From positions 1 through 64,000 of the forward strand of contig JAJDAJ010000111.1 in assembly GCA_029261925.1 (NCBI GenBank): a DNA stretch of 64,000 nucleotides. Reading direction: 5' to 3'. Source of the DNA: Deltaproteobacteria bacterium (GTDB taxonomy: Bacteria; Myxococcota_A; UBA9160; SZUA-336). The position numbers and the translations under genes are program-made. Shown here in pieces: positions 22,404 through 31,187 of this stretch (positions are counted from its first letter, which is position 1; each line of letters begins with the position of its first letter). Below the pieces are notes generated by a model that saw nothing but the letters and a program-made list of their open reading frames with translations, was not told where the DNA came from and made no database searches.

Positions 22404-22459
22404 CCGCGCGGGTCGGGGCCGGCAGCCCCGCCCGTCTCGCAGGCCGGGGTGGGAGATCG

Positions 22460-23086
22460 ATGCGCACGCGGGTAGCGGTTCTGCTCTCGGGATCGGGCAC
22501 GACGTTCGAGCACGCGGCGCGCGAGCGCGCAGCGGGGCGGCTCGACGTGGACTTCTGCGCCGTGGTCGCCTCGAAGGCCGGCGCCGGCGGGCTCGAGCGC
22601 GCGCGCGATCACGGCGTGCCGGCCGAGCTGGTCGAGCGGCGCGCGTTCGACGACGAGCGCGCCTTCAACGACGCCCTGCACGCGGTCCTGGAGCCCCACC
22701 GGCCCGACCTGGTCGCGCTGATGGGCTTCCTGTCGCGGCTCGAGATCCGCGGCTACGCCGGGCGCGTGATGAACGTGCACCCCGCGCTGATCCCGTCATT
22801 CTGCGGCAAGGGCTTCTACGGCGACCGCGTGCACCGCGCGGTGCTGGAGGCGGGCGTGAAGCTGACCGGCGCCACCGTGCACTTCTGCGACGAGGAGTAC
22901 GACACCGGACCCATCATCGTGCAGCAGGCCGTCCCGGTCCTCGAGGGCGACACGCTCGACGCGCTGCGGGCCCGGGTGCAGGCCGCGGAGCGCGAGATCT
23001 ACCCGCGCGCGATCCAGCTCTTCGCCGGGGGCCGGCTGCGGGTGGAGGGGCGCCGGGTCCGCGTGCTGCCGGGGCCGGCCGCCTAG
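22460..23086 (+). CDS. purN: Phosphoribosylglycinamide formyltransferase
   Basis: A 208-residue folate-dependent formyltransferase of purine synthesis (GAR to FGAR). It starts RVAVLLSGSGTTFEH (substrate loop), and carries LMGFLSRL, NVHPALIPSF with the catalytic Asn/His, and the TGATVHFCDEEYDTGPIIVQQ signature with the catalytic Asp. Length is typical (190-220). GGGAG precedes the ATG. No other purine gene is adjacent. Confidence 0.93.
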   Translation: MRTRVAVLLSGSGTTFEHAARERAAGRLDVDFCAVVASKAGAGGLERARDHGVPAELVERRAFDDERAFNDALHAVLEPHRPDLVALMGFLSRLEIRGYAGRVMNVHPALIPSFCGKGFYGDRVHRAVLEAGVKLTGATVHFCDEEYDTGPIIVQQAVPVLEGDTLDALRARVQAAEREIYPRAIQLFAGGRLRVEGRRVRVLPGPAA

Positions 23087-23132
23087 CTTCGCCCGCCTCA
23101 GGTCACCCGCGCGCAGCGCCGATGCAACAGGC

Positions 23133-24521
23133 GTGCACGCGCGCGTCCTGCTGGTGGATGCGGACTCCGGGGTCCGGGAGTGGATCTCCGCGGCCCTGAG
23201 CCGGGAGGGATACGGGGTCGTGTCCGCGCCACCGGGTCCCGAGGTCGCGGGGCGCCTGGCGAAGGACGGGCCGTTCGACGTGGTGGTGACCGACCTGTCC
23301 ACCTGCGAGGGAGGCGGCATCGAGCTGCTCGAGGCCGTGCGCGGCGCCTCGTCGGAGACCGAGGTCGTGGTGCTGGCCGAGGACGCCGCCGCCGCGGCCG
23401 CGATGCAGGCGCTGCGTCTCGGCGCGGCGGACTACGTGCGCAAGCCACTCGGCGAGCACGACGTGGGCCTGGCGGTGCGCCGCTGCCTGCTCACGCGGCG
23501 CCTGATGCGCGAGAACGAGGCCCTGCGAGCGGCGATCCGGGCCTTCGAGTCGGCGCGCTCGCTCGGCTCGTGCCTGGAGACGGCCGACGTGCTGCCGCTG
23601 GCCCTGGACATGCTGAGCGAGGCCCTGGACCGCGATCGCGCCGTGGCCCGCCTGGTCGAGGTCGACGGGCCGATCGAGGGCGTGTACCTGCGCGGCTTCG
23701 GCGACGCCGAGGGCGCCGAGCTGCGGGGCCGCATCGAGCGCGACAAGCTCTTCGACCCCCACGAGCTCGAGCGGCCCTCGGCGCGCGGCTCCGAGAGCCT
23801 GCACAACGGTCTCGATCGCCTCGGCCTGGACTCGGGCGACCTGCTGGCCCTGCCGCTGCGGGTCGACGGACGCCTGGTCGGGGGCATCTGGCTGTTCGCA
23901 GGGGAGCGCAGCTTCGAGACCGAGGAGGTGCGCCGCGCCGAGATCGTCGTGCGCCAGGCCGAGCTCGCCCTGCTCAATGCCCAGCGCTTCGTGCAGGCCA
24001 CCGAGAAGGCCTTCGTCGACGACGTGACCGACCTGTACAACTCGCGCTACCTGCTGGCCGCGGTCGACCGCGAGATCGAGCGCGCGGACCGGGGCCGGCT
24101 CGAGCTCAGCGTGCTCTTCCTGGACCTCGACCGCTTCAAGCTGGTCAACGACCGCTACGGGCACCTGGTGGGCTCGAGCGTGCTGCGCGAGCTGGGCGGG
24201 GTGCTGCGCGAGTGCAGCCGCACGATCGACACCGTGGGCCGCTACGGGGGCGACGAGTTCACGATCCTGCTGGTCGACACCGGCCTCGAAGGGGCACAGC
24301 AGGTGGCCGAGCGGATCCGCTCGGCCGTGGCCGGGCGGCCCTTCGGGGCCGATCGCGGCCTGCGCCTGCAGCTGACCCTGAGCGTGGGCGTGGCCACGTT
24401 CCCCTTCCACGGGCGCTCGCGGGAGCAGGTGCTCGACATGGCGGACAAGGCCATGTACCTGGCCAAGGCCCTCGGTCGGGACCGCGTCTGCACGGCCGAC
24501 GAGCTGACGATCTCGCCCTGA
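23133..24521 (+). CDS. Response regulator with GAF-like middle and GGDEF domain
   Basis: A 462-residue predicted diguanylate cyclase. Receiver domain at residues 1-120 with VLLVDADSG, the phospho-acceptor Asp in VVVTDLS and the conserved Lys in VRKPL. A short coiled segment (MRENEALRAAIRAFESA) leads to a GAF-like region (about 140-290). The GGDEF domain follows, with DDVTDLYNSRYL, FLDLDRFKLVND and an intact RYGGDEF at about residue 372. An RTID motif five residues before GGDEF matches the inhibitory I-site, so product feedback is expected. No histidine kinase is next to it. The GTG at 23133 gives the proper receiver N-terminus. Confidence 0.92.
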   Translation: MHARVLLVDADSGVREWISAALSREGYGVVSAPPGPEVAGRLAKDGPFDVVVTDLSTCEGGGIELLEAVRGASSETEVVVLAEDAAAAAAMQALRLGAADYVRKPLGEHDVGLAVRRCLLTRRLMRENEALRAAIRAFESARSLGSCLETADVLPLALDMLSEALDRDRAVARLVEVDGPIEGVYLRGFGDAEGAELRGRIERDKLFDPHELERPSARGSESLHNGLDRLGLDSGDLLALPLRVDGRLVGGIWLFAGERSFETEEVRRAEIVVRQAELALLNAQRFVQATEKAFVDDVTDLYNSRYLLAAVDREIERADRGRLELSVLFLDLDRFKLVNDRYGHLVGSSVLRELGGVLRECSRTIDTVGRYGGDEFTILLVDTGLEGAQQVAERIRSAVAGRPFGADRGLRLQLTLSVGVATFPFHGRSREQVLDMADKAMYLAKALGRDRVCTADELTISP

Positions 24522-24548
24522 GGCCGCGGTTCGCGCCTCGCCGCGGCC
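24522..24548. terminator. Hairpin after the GGDEF regulator gene
   Basis: An 8-bp perfect stem (GGCCGCGG / CCGCGGCC, 11-nt loop) begins right after the TGA stop. No U tract follows, but the aspS promoter starts 40 nt downstream, consistent with termination here. Confidence 0.5.
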
Positions 24549-24588
24549 CCGGCCCGGGACCCCGGCGTCTGCGGTCGGGCCGGCGTCT

Positions 24589-24617
24589 TTGACCCTCTCC
24601 CGCGCCGCTGGTAGCCT
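24589..24617 (+). promoter_or_regulatory. Sigma-70-type promoter of aspS
   Basis: TTGACC and TAGCCT are separated by exactly 17 nt. The predicted leader to the GTG at 24660 is about 35 nt and contains GGGAGG. Confidence 0.7.
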
Positions 24618-24659
24618 CCGCGGGCCGCGGGGTCGGGCCCGCGACCCCCGGGAGGATGC

Positions 24660-26465
24660 GTGAAGGCCCTCGACCCACTGGGCAAGCTACGCCGTACGCA
24701 CTACTGCGGCAGCCTGCGTGCAGAGCACGTGGGCCAGGAGATCGTGCTCTGCGGCTGGGTGCATCGCCGCCGGGACCACGGCGGGGTGATCTTCGTGGAC
24801 CTGCGCGACCGCAGCGGCGTGGCGCAGGTGGTCTTCCGGCCGGACTCGGGCGCGACCGACGCGCACGCGCGCGCCCACGAGCTGCGCTCCGAGTACGTGA
24901 TCGCCGTGCGCGGCGAGCTCGTGCGGCGCGAGGACGACGCGAGCAACCCGAACATGGCCACCGGCGAGGTCGAGCTGACGGTCCGCGACCTGCGCCTGCT
25001 CAACACCGCGACCACGCCGCCGTTCCCGGTCGAGGACGAGGTCGAGGTGGACGACGCGGTGCGCATGCGCAACCGGATCCACGACCTGCGCCGCCCGGTC
25101 ATGCAGCAGCGCCTGATGCTCCGCGACCGGCTCAATCGATCGCTGCGCGCGAGCTGCACCGACCTGGAGCTGCTCGAGATCGAGACGCCGATGCTGGCGC
25201 GCGCCACGCCCGAGGGCGCGCGCGACTTCCTCGTGCCCAGCCGCGCCTATCCCGGTCAGTTCTACGCGCTGCCGCAGTCGCCGCAGATCATGAAGCAGCT
25301 CCTGATGGTCGCGGGCTACGACGGCTACTTCCAGATCGCACGCTGCTTCCGCGACGAGGACCAGCGCGCCGATCGCCAGCTCGAGTTCACGCAGCTCGAC
25401 CTGGAGATGTCGTTCGTCGGCGAGGACGAGGTGCTGGCCGCGCTCGAGAAGATCACGGCACGCGCGTTCGCCGACGTGCTCGGCGTCGAGCTGCCGCGGC
25501 CCTTCCCGCGCCTGGCGTTCGACGAGGCCGTGGGGCGCTACGGCTCGGACAAGCCCGACACGCGCATCGCGCTGGAGCTGGTGGACCTCTCGAGCGTCGT
25601 CGCGGGCTGCGGCTTCAAGGTCTTCGCCGACGCGGTCGCGCAGGGCGGGGTGGTCAAGGGCCTGCCGGTGCCCGACGCCCGGGACCTGGGCCGGCGTGAC
25701 ATCGACCGGCTCGGCGAGCAGGCGCAGGCCTGGGGTGCGCGCGGGCTGGCCTGGGTGCGGGTGCAGGACGACGGGAGCTGGCAGTCGCCGATCGCCAAGT
25801 TCCTCTCCGAGGAGGTGCGCGCGGAGATCACGCGCGCCGCGGGGCTCGAGCCGGGCCACGTGATCCTCTTCGGCGCCGACCGCCCCGACGTGGTGCACGA
25901 GGTTCTGGGGCGGCTGCGCCTGGATCTCGGTGCACGCCTCGGTCGCGCCGAGCCGCGCGACTGGGACGTGCTCTTCGTGGTGGGCTTCCCGATCTTCGAG
26001 CGCACGGACGACGGCAGCCTGACCTACATGCACATGCCCTTCGTGGCACCGGTCGAGGACGACATCGCCCTGCTCGAGACCGATCCGCTGGCGGTGCGCG
26101 CGACCCACTACGACCTGGTGATCAACGGCACCGAGATCGGGTCGGGCAGCCTCAGGAATCATCGGGCCGACGTGCAGCTGCGGATCCTGGAGCTGCTGGG
26201 CTACGACGAGGCCACGGCGCGCGAGCGCTTCGGCTTCATGCTCGACGCACTCGACACCGGTGCGCCGCCCCACGGCGGCTTCGCCTTCGGGCTCGACCGG
26301 CTCGCCATGCTGATGTCGGGCGGGGAGAGCCTGCGCGACGTGATCGCCTTCCCCAAGACGCAGCGCGCCCAGGACCCGTTCCTGCAGGCGCCGGGGGCGG
26401 TCGACCCCGGGCAGCTGCGCGAGCTGGGTCTGCGGGTGCGCCGGCAGGCGCCCGAGGGAGAATGA
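24660..26465 (+). CDS. aspS: Aspartyl-tRNA synthetase
   Basis: A 601-residue class II synthetase of bacterial type: N-terminal OB-fold anticodon-binding domain (CGWVHRRRDHGGVIFVDLRD), motif 2 (FRDEDQRADRQLEFTQLDLE), GAD insertion domain in the middle, and motif 3 (GGFAFGLDRLAMLM). The His in WVHRRRDHG is at the position that in Pseudomonas goes with non-discriminating enzymes charging both tRNA-Asp and tRNA-Asn; E. coli has Leu in that loop. Dual use would need GatCAB elsewhere. GTG start with GGGAGG upstream. The stop overlaps the ATG of the LysM gene. Confidence 0.96.
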   Translation: MKALDPLGKLRRTHYCGSLRAEHVGQEIVLCGWVHRRRDHGGVIFVDLRDRSGVAQVVFRPDSGATDAHARAHELRSEYVIAVRGELVRREDDASNPNMATGEVELTVRDLRLLNTATTPPFPVEDEVEVDDAVRMRNRIHDLRRPVMQQRLMLRDRLNRSLRASCTDLELLEIETPMLARATPEGARDFLVPSRAYPGQFYALPQSPQIMKQLLMVAGYDGYFQIARCFRDEDQRADRQLEFTQLDLEMSFVGEDEVLAALEKITARAFADVLGVELPRPFPRLAFDEAVGRYGSDKPDTRIALELVDLSSVVAGCGFKVFADAVAQGGVVKGLPVPDARDLGRRDIDRLGEQAQAWGARGLAWVRVQDDGSWQSPIAKFLSEEVRAEITRAAGLEPGHVILFGADRPDVVHEVLGRLRLDLGARLGRAEPRDWDVLFVVGFPIFERTDDGSLTYMHMPFVAPVEDDIALLETDPLAVRATHYDLVINGTEIGSGSLRNHRADVQLRILELLGYDEATARERFGFMLDALDTGAPPHGGFAFGLDRLAMLMSGGESLRDVIAFPKTQRAQDPFLQAPGAVDPGQLRELGLRVRRQAPEGE

Positions 26466-26737
26466 CCCGGGCGCTGCTCGTCGCGCTGCTCGGCGGCGGG
26501 ATCCTGGCCGCGTCCGCAGCGGCGGCGACCAGCGAGCACACGGTCGCCGCGGGCGAGACGCTCTGGGAGATCGCGGGCCGCGAGGACGTCTACGCGGATC
26601 CGCGCCGCTGGCGCCGGATCTATGAGCACAACCGGGACCAGATCACTGACCCGGACCGGATCTACCCGGGTCAGCGCCTGCGCATTCCCCGCCGGCCCGG
26701 GACCGGGGCGGCGGAAATGGACGCCGGGGGTCGCTGA
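26462..26737 (+). CDS. Small secreted LysM-domain protein
   Basis: A 91-residue protein with a Sec signal peptide (MTRALLVALLGGGILAASAAAA) and one LysM domain (HTVAAGETLWEIAG ... IYPGQRLRIP), a peptidoglycan-binding fold. No catalytic domain follows, so it may be a periplasmic peptidoglycan binder or an accessory subunit. The ATG overlaps the aspS stop (ATGA). Its own stop codon lies in the loop of a strong hairpin. Confidence 0.88.
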   Translation: MTRALLVALLGGGILAASAAAATSEHTVAAGETLWEIAGREDVYADPRRWRRIYEHNRDQITDPDRIYPGQRLRIPRRPGTGAAEMDAGGR

Positions 26738-26754
26738 GCGCGACGCCCGGCGTC
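26720..26754. terminator. Bidirectional hairpin at convergent LysM and desaturase genes
   Basis: A 15-bp inverted repeat with one mismatch (arms 26720-26734 and 26740-26754) encloses the loop TGAGC, whose first three bases are the LysM stop codon. The desaturase stop, on the other strand, is 9 nt beyond. No T tract on either side. Confidence 0.6.
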
Positions 26755-26763
26755 GGGCCGGCC

Positions 26764-27828
26764 CTACTCCAGCGCGGCCGCGTAGCCCTGCCAGCGACGC
26801 GATTCGAAGTCGAAGAGCTTGCACGCGCGCGTGGCGCGCAGGTAGTCGCCAGGGCGATACGTGCGCTCCCGGACGGTGTCGCCGTAGTGCTCGACGATCG
26901 CGTCGGTGGCCCGCGGCAGCTGGTAGAACGGGATGCGCATGTCGACGTGGTGCGGCACGTGCAGGAAGATGTTGTGGAAGAAGAAGTTCGACCAGCGCGG
27001 CATGTGCAGGATCGTGGTCCCCTCCATCTGCCCCTTGAAGCGGTCCCAGACGTCGCGCCCGTACCACGCAATCGATTCGTCGATGTGGTGTACGTACACC
27101 GAGAACCCGATCACGTAGTTCCAGAGCACGAACGGCACCGCGAAGACCTTGGTCCACATCCACAGGGCGCCGCCCAGATCGCCGTAGCGCCAGGCGCCGC
27201 CGGCCAGCAGCGCGGCGGAGACCACCAGGGCGTAGGCGACCACGATGCGCCGGTCGCGCACGACGTCGTCGCGGATCTTCCGGGGCGCGTCGAAGCGCAT
27301 CATCTTGCGCCACCAGATGTCCCAGCCGTAGTAGATGCCCGCGCCCAGGGCCGACCACTTGATGCGGTGCGCCAGGCGCTGCAGCGGGCCCATGGCCCGG
27401 TACTCCTGGGGCGAGACCGGATGCCAGACGTAGTCCATGGTCTGCTTCACGGTGTGGCCGTGGTGGACGCGGTTGTGGCCGTACACCCAGGCCTCGTACA
27501 CGTGCAGCGAGGGCAGCATGCACACCTGCCCGACCACGTAGCAGAGCCGCGGGCTGCGGAAGAGCGCTCCGTGGGCCGCGTCGTGGCCGATGATGAACAG
27601 CCCCGCGATGACCAGGCCGGTGAGCACCCACAGGGGCACCAGGGCCCACCAGGCGTCCACCCAGATCAGGCCCGCGACACAGCCCGCGTACACCAGCCAG
27701 TCGCGCGCGGCGTAGAGCAGGCCCCTGCGGGTGGGATTCTCGTAGACGTCCGCGGGCAGCCTGGCGATCACGTCGCTGATGCTGGGCCCCGCGTTGCCGG
27801 GCTCGCCGGCGGCAGCGGATTGGGTCAT
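26764..27828 (-). CDS. Membrane fatty acid desaturase
   Basis: A 354-residue integral membrane di-iron desaturase/hydroxylase. The three histidine boxes are intact: HDAAH near residue 80, HNRVHHGH near 120 and HVPHHVD near 290. Hydrophobic segments flank them (about residues 45-90 and 190-245). Such enzymes put a double bond or hydroxyl into acyl chains or carotenoid-like lipids; the substrate is not evident, and a beta-carotene hydroxylase/ketolase-like role is possible. The ATG at 27828 gives a short soluble N-terminus. It is divergent from frmA and convergent with the LysM gene. Confidence 0.88.
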   Translation of the reverse strand: MTQSAAAGEPGNAGPSISDVIARLPADVYENPTRRGLLYAARDWLVYAGCVAGLIWVDAWWALVPLWVLTGLVIAGLFIIGHDAAHGALFRSPRLCYVVGQVCMLPSLHVYEAWVYGHNRVHHGHTVKQTMDYVWHPVSPQEYRAMGPLQRLAHRIKWSALGAGIYYGWDIWWRKMMRFDAPRKIRDDVVRDRRIVVAYALVVSAALLAGGAWRYGDLGGALWMWTKVFAVPFVLWNYVIGFSVYVHHIDESIAWYGRDVWDRFKGQMEGTTILHMPRWSNFFFHNIFLHVPHHVDMRIPFYQLPRATDAIVEHYGDTVRERTYRPGDYLRATRACKLFDFESRRWQGYAAALE

Positions 27829-27892
27829 TACGGGGTCAATCCTAGCGTGCGCGGCGGCTCCCCCTCGCGCCGGCGTGTGAAACTTCGGTAAA

Positions 27893-27913
27893 AGGGGCCC
27901 CTGGAAGGCCCCT
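27893..27913. promoter_or_regulatory. Dyad upstream of frmA
   Basis: A perfect 7-bp inverted repeat (AGGGGCC / GGCCCCT, 7-nt spacer) lies 30 nt before the frmA ATG in the divergent region with the desaturase gene. It could be an operator or simply leader structure. Confidence 0.3.
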
Positions 27914-27942
27914 GCGCCAGCCGCGGGGCCAGAGGAGGGTCC

Positions 27943-29049
27943 ATGAAGGTTCGAGCCGCCGTCGCCTGGGAGCCCGGACGCCCGCTCGAGATCGACCAGA
28001 TCGACCTCGAGGGGCCGCGGGCCGGGGAGTGCCTGGTGCGCATCGTGGCGACGGGGGTCTGCCACACCGACGCCTACACCCTCAGCGGCAAGGATCCCGA
28101 GGGGCTCTTTCCCTGCGTGCTCGGCCACGAGGGGGCGGGGGTGGTCGAGGAGGTCGGCCCGGGCGTGAGCTCGGTGCGGGCGGGGGACCACGTGATTCCG
28201 CTGTACACGCCGGAGTGCCGGCAGTGCAAGTTCTGTCTCTCCGGTCGCACCAACCTGTGCCAGGCGATCCGCGAGACCCAGGGCCAGGGTCTGATGCCCG
28301 ACGGCACCAGCCGTCTGTCCAAAGAGGGTCGGATGATCCACCACTACATGGGGACCTCGACCTTCGGCGAGTACGCGATCGTGCCCGAGATCGCGCTCGC
28401 GAAGGTTCGCGATGACGCGCCCTTCGACCGGATCTGCCTGCTCGGGTGCGGCGTGACCACCGGGATCGGAGCCGTGCTCAACACCGCGAAGGTCGAGCCG
28501 GGCTCGAGCGTCGCGGTCTTCGGGCTCGGCGGCATCGGGCTCTCGGTCATCCAGGGCGCCGTCATGGCCGGGGCCGATCGCATCATCGCCGTGGACGTGA
28601 ACCCGGCCAAGTTCGAGATGGCCACGGCCATGGGCGCGACCGAGTGCCTGAACCCGACCGACGTCGGCGACGTGGTCGAGGCGGTCGTGGACATGACCGA
28701 TGGTGGCGTGGACTACTCGTTCGAGTGCATCGGCAACGTCGAGGTCATGGGTCAGGCCCTGCAGTGCACGCACAAGGGCTGGGGCGAGTCGATCATCATC
28801 GGCGTGGCCGGCGCGGGAGAGGAGATCCACGCGCGACCCTTCCTGCTGGTGACCGGTCGTTCGTGGCGCGGCACCGCCTTCGGCGGCTTCCGCAGCCGGA
28901 CCAGCGTGCCGCGGCTCGTGGATCGCTACATGAGCGGGCGCATCAAGCTCGACGAGATGGTCAGCCGCAAGCTGCCGCTCGACCAGATCAACCGGGCCTT
29001 CGAGCTGATGCACGACGGCGAGGTGATCCGCACGGTCATCGAGTACTGA
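27943..29049 (+). CDS. frmA: S-(hydroxymethyl)glutathione dehydrogenase / class III alcohol dehydrogenase
   Basis: A 368-residue zinc alcohol dehydrogenase. Catalytic zinc ligands appear in [12 protein letters not shown] and GHEGAGVV; the structural zinc loop is [16 protein letters not shown]. The Rossmann motif is [20 protein letters not shown] and the [12 protein letters not shown] segment are hallmarks of the glutathione-dependent formaldehyde dehydrogenase class. It would oxidise the spontaneous glutathione-formaldehyde adduct to S-formylglutathione, for detoxification. No frmB esterase is adjacent. GGAGG precedes the ATG. Confidence 0.94.
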   Translation: MKVRAAVAWEPGRPLEIDQIDLEGPRAGECLVRIVATGVCHTDAYTLSGKDPEGLFPCVLGHEGAGVVEEVGPGVSSVRAGDHVIPLYTPECRQCKFCLSGRTNLCQAIRETQGQGLMPDGTSRLSKEGRMIHHYMGTSTFGEYAIVPEIALAKVRDDAPFDRICLLGCGVTTGIGAVLNTAKVEPGSSVAVFGLGGIGLSVIQGAVMAGADRIIAVDVNPAKFEMATAMGATECLNPTDVGDVVEAVVDMTDGGVDYSFECIGNVEVMGQALQCTHKGWGESIIIGVAGAGEEIHARPFLLVTGRSWRGTAFGGFRSRTSVPRLVDRYMSGRIKLDEMVSRKLPLDQINRAFELMHDGEVIRTVIEY

Positions 29050-29050
29050 A

Positions 29051-29067
29051 GGCGCGCGGCCCGCGCC
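29051..29067. terminator. Hairpin between convergent frmA and CcmH-like genes
   Basis: GGCGCG / CGCGCC stem with a 5-nt loop immediately after the frmA stop and 6 nt from the stop of the convergent gene. No T tract. Confidence 0.4.
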
Positions 29068-29072
29068 CGGGC

Positions 29073-29453
29073 TCAGCGGCGCTCGCGCCCGACCTGCATG
29101 AGCAGCACGCCCAGGGCCAGCAGCAGCGCGAGGCCCGTGCCGGCGATCGCGGCCGCGGCACGCACCTCGACGTCCTCGACGCCGGCGCTCAGCAGGGCGT
29201 TGCCGTGCGCCATCAGCGCCGCCCAGAGGATCTCGTCGTCGCTCTGGCCCGCGGCGATGCCCTCGCGGATCGTCTCGCGGATGGCGCCCTCCAGGGGCAG
29301 CCCGTCGATCTTCTTGGGGTGGCACGAGCACGAGACCAGGAGCTGGCGCTCGATCCGCTCCGCTCGCGTGCCCGCGTCGGACGAGCAGCCCGCGGCGCCC
29401 AGTCCGAGCACGAGCAGGCCCGCCGCGATCAGCCCGAGCAGTGCATTGCTCAT
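29073..29453 (-). CDS. CcmH-like lipoprotein with variant CxC site
   Basis: A 126-residue membrane protein. The N-terminus is a lipoprotein signal (GLGAAGCSS), and a C-terminal transmembrane helix (TGLALLLALGVLLM) ends in an Arg-rich tail, the topology of CcmH/CycL. The middle, PLEGAIRETIREGIAAGQSDDEIL, matches the CcmH helical region that normally follows LRCxxCQ. Here the cysteines read VSCSCHPKK, a CxC-His pair instead of CxxC. CcmH reduces apocytochrome c cysteines before heme attachment; with this site it might instead handle copper. It shares ATGA with the upstream SCO gene, so all three genes form one operon. Confidence 0.7.
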   Translation of the reverse strand: MSNALLGLIAAGLLVLGLGAAGCSSDAGTRAERIERQLLVSCSCHPKKIDGLPLEGAIRETIREGIAAGQSDDEILWAALMAHGNALLSAGVEDVEVRAAAAIAGTGLALLLALGVLLMQVGRERR

Positions 29454-30262
29454 GTCAGCACCTCGCGCAGGTCCGCGATGATCTCCTCGTCGCGGATCTC
29501 CAGTCCCGGGTAGCGGCGCTCGATCGTGCCGTCGGGTCCGATCAGGAACGTGACCACCAGGTGGTCCAGCTCGCCGTCGGGCGTGCGCACCGTGCCGATG
29601 TGGTAGGCGTCGAGCACCTCCTGCACGTCGGTCGGCGCGCCGGTGCAGAACGTCCAGCCCTCGAGGTCGGCCCGGCGCGCACGCGCGTAGTCGCGCAGCT
29701 CCTGCGGCCGGTCGTGCTCCGGGTCGAGCGAGACCGACACGAAGTGCGTGCGCCGGGCCACGTCGTCGGGCAGGCGTCGCTGCAGGCGCGCGTGCGCGGC
29801 GGTGAGGATCGGGCAGGGGCCCTTGCAGCGCGTGAACACGAAGTCGAGCAGGACGGCGCGGCCGCGCAGCGAGGAGAGCCGGAACGGCTCGCCGTCGTGG
29901 CCGATGAGCTCGAAGTCGGGCGCACTCTCGGGCACCGGGGGCTCGCCCGGCGGCACGAAGCCCGCCGCGGGCGGCGCGACGACCTCGATCGAGAGCACGC
30001 GAAGGGTCGTTCCCGAGCGCTCCAGCTCGAAGCGCACGTGGCTGCCCGGCTCGAGGTCCTCGAGCAGCTCCGGCGAGGCCACGTCGAAGTTCATCTTCAT
30101 CGCCGGCATGAAGCCGGCAATGTCCTGGTGGTCGATCTCGACCTGGCCGGCGGCGGCGTCGATCCGCTCCACGCGTCCGCGCACGCTGTACGTCTCGGTC
30201 GCGGGGACGCCGCAGGCCCAGGCCAGACAGGCCGCGGCGAGCAGGGAAGCCCAGCGCCCCAT
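29450..30262 (-). CDS. SCO-family copper chaperone with N-terminal CusF-like domain
   Basis: A 270-residue exported protein, probably a lipoprotein (LAWACG). Residues about 25-90 form a CusF-like small barrel with HQDIAGFMPAMKM, supplying His and Met copper ligands. The rest is a thioredoxin-fold SCO1/SenC domain with FTRCKGPC (Cys-x3-Cys near residue 147) and the conserved distal His in ELDHLVV. SCO proteins deliver copper to the CuA site of cytochrome oxidase. The start ATG overlaps the CtaG-like stop (TGATG), and its stop overlaps the CcmH-like start. Confidence 0.9.
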   Translation of the reverse strand: MGRWASLLAAACLAWACGVPATETYSVRGRVERIDAAAGQVEIDHQDIAGFMPAMKMNFDVASPELLEDLEPGSHVRFELERSGTTLRVLSIEVVAPPAAGFVPPGEPPVPESAPDFELIGHDGEPFRLSSLRGRAVLLDFVFTRCKGPCPILTAAHARLQRRLPDDVARRTHFVSVSLDPEHDRPQELRDYARARRADLEGWTFCTGAPTDVQEVLDAYHIGTVRTPDGELDHLVVTFLIGPDGTIERRYPGLEIRDEEIIADLREVLT

Positions 30263-31158
30263 CAGAGCACCCGCTCGCGGGTCAGCGGCACGACGTTGCG
30301 CGTGCCCAGATCCTGGGCCTGTGCCTCGCGGTACCAGCGGAAGAAGTGGGCGGCCAGCGTCACCCAGAACACGAAGCCGGCCGGCACCCACATGATGATC
30401 CCCCCGATCTGCTGGTCCGCCAGCGCGCTGATCCCCCAGATGCGCGGCGCGATCGCGTAGGCGGTGTAGAGAACCTGGTCGGACATGGTGATCAGCAGCC
30501 CCACGAGCTTGAGCGGGAAGGGCAGCAGCAGCAGGTAGATCAGCTGGAAGGCGATCGCCGCGCGCTGCTCGCGCGCCGGTGCCAGCACCGGCCACCAGCC
30601 GATCACGGCGGTGGCGATGAAGAGCAGGTGCTCGGCGACGTGGACGTCGAGGCGGATCAGCGTGCTGTTGTAGAGCACCGGCAGGTGCCAGGCCGCGATG
30701 GTCCCCGTGAACAGGAGGAACGCGACCGGCGGCCGGCCGAGCACGCTCATGGCGGCGCCGACCGGCCGCACGGCCAGCGCGCGGCGGGCCATCCAGTCGG
30801 GCGTGCCGATCAGCAGCATGGGCGGCACGACCAGCGTGATCAGCAGGTGCTGCACCATGTGCCCGGTGAACAGGTAGCTGTCGGAGATGTCGTGCATCGG
30901 CCCCGTGAGCGCGAAGAACAGGATCACGCAGGCGCTGATGAAGCAGAGCCACTGCGCCCGCGGGACCGGCGGTCCCCAGCCGCCGCGCACGCGCAGCGGG
31001 CCCGCGGCCGCGGCGTACAGCGCCAGCAGCGCGGCGATGCCCGCGGGGATGGTCCAGTGCGTGCTCCACGCACCCAGCGCGAGGCGTCCACCGGCCCAGA
31101 TCAGGCCGATGGCGGCGAGGCCGGACGGGAGCGCGGGGTGGAGCAGGATTCGGGGCAC
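30262..31158 (-). CDS. Caa3_CtaG-family cytochrome oxidase assembly protein
   Basis: A 298-residue polytopic membrane protein with about seven to eight hydrophobic segments. Conserved His-containing stretches (FTGHMVQHLLITLV, AWHLPVLYN, VHVAEHLLFI, SDQVLYTAY-type) are those of the Caa3_CtaG family needed for active caa3 oxidase in Bacillus. It is first in the operon with the SCO and CcmH-like genes, so the three together point to maturation of a copper-containing terminal oxidase. No oxidase subunit is in the window. Confidence 0.88.
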   Translation of the reverse strand: MPRILLHPALPSGLAAIGLIWAGGRLALGAWSTHWTIPAGIAALLALYAAAAGPLRVRGGWGPPVPRAQWLCFISACVILFFALTGPMHDISDSYLFTGHMVQHLLITLVVPPMLLIGTPDWMARRALAVRPVGAAMSVLGRPPVAFLLFTGTIAAWHLPVLYNSTLIRLDVHVAEHLLFIATAVIGWWPVLAPAREQRAAIAFQLIYLLLLPFPLKLVGLLITMSDQVLYTAYAIAPRIWGISALADQQIGGIIMWVPAGFVFWVTLAAHFFRWYREAQAQDLGTRNVVPLTRERVL

Positions 31159-31187
31159 GGGGGAGTCCTCGGGCGGCGCCCGGGGCG

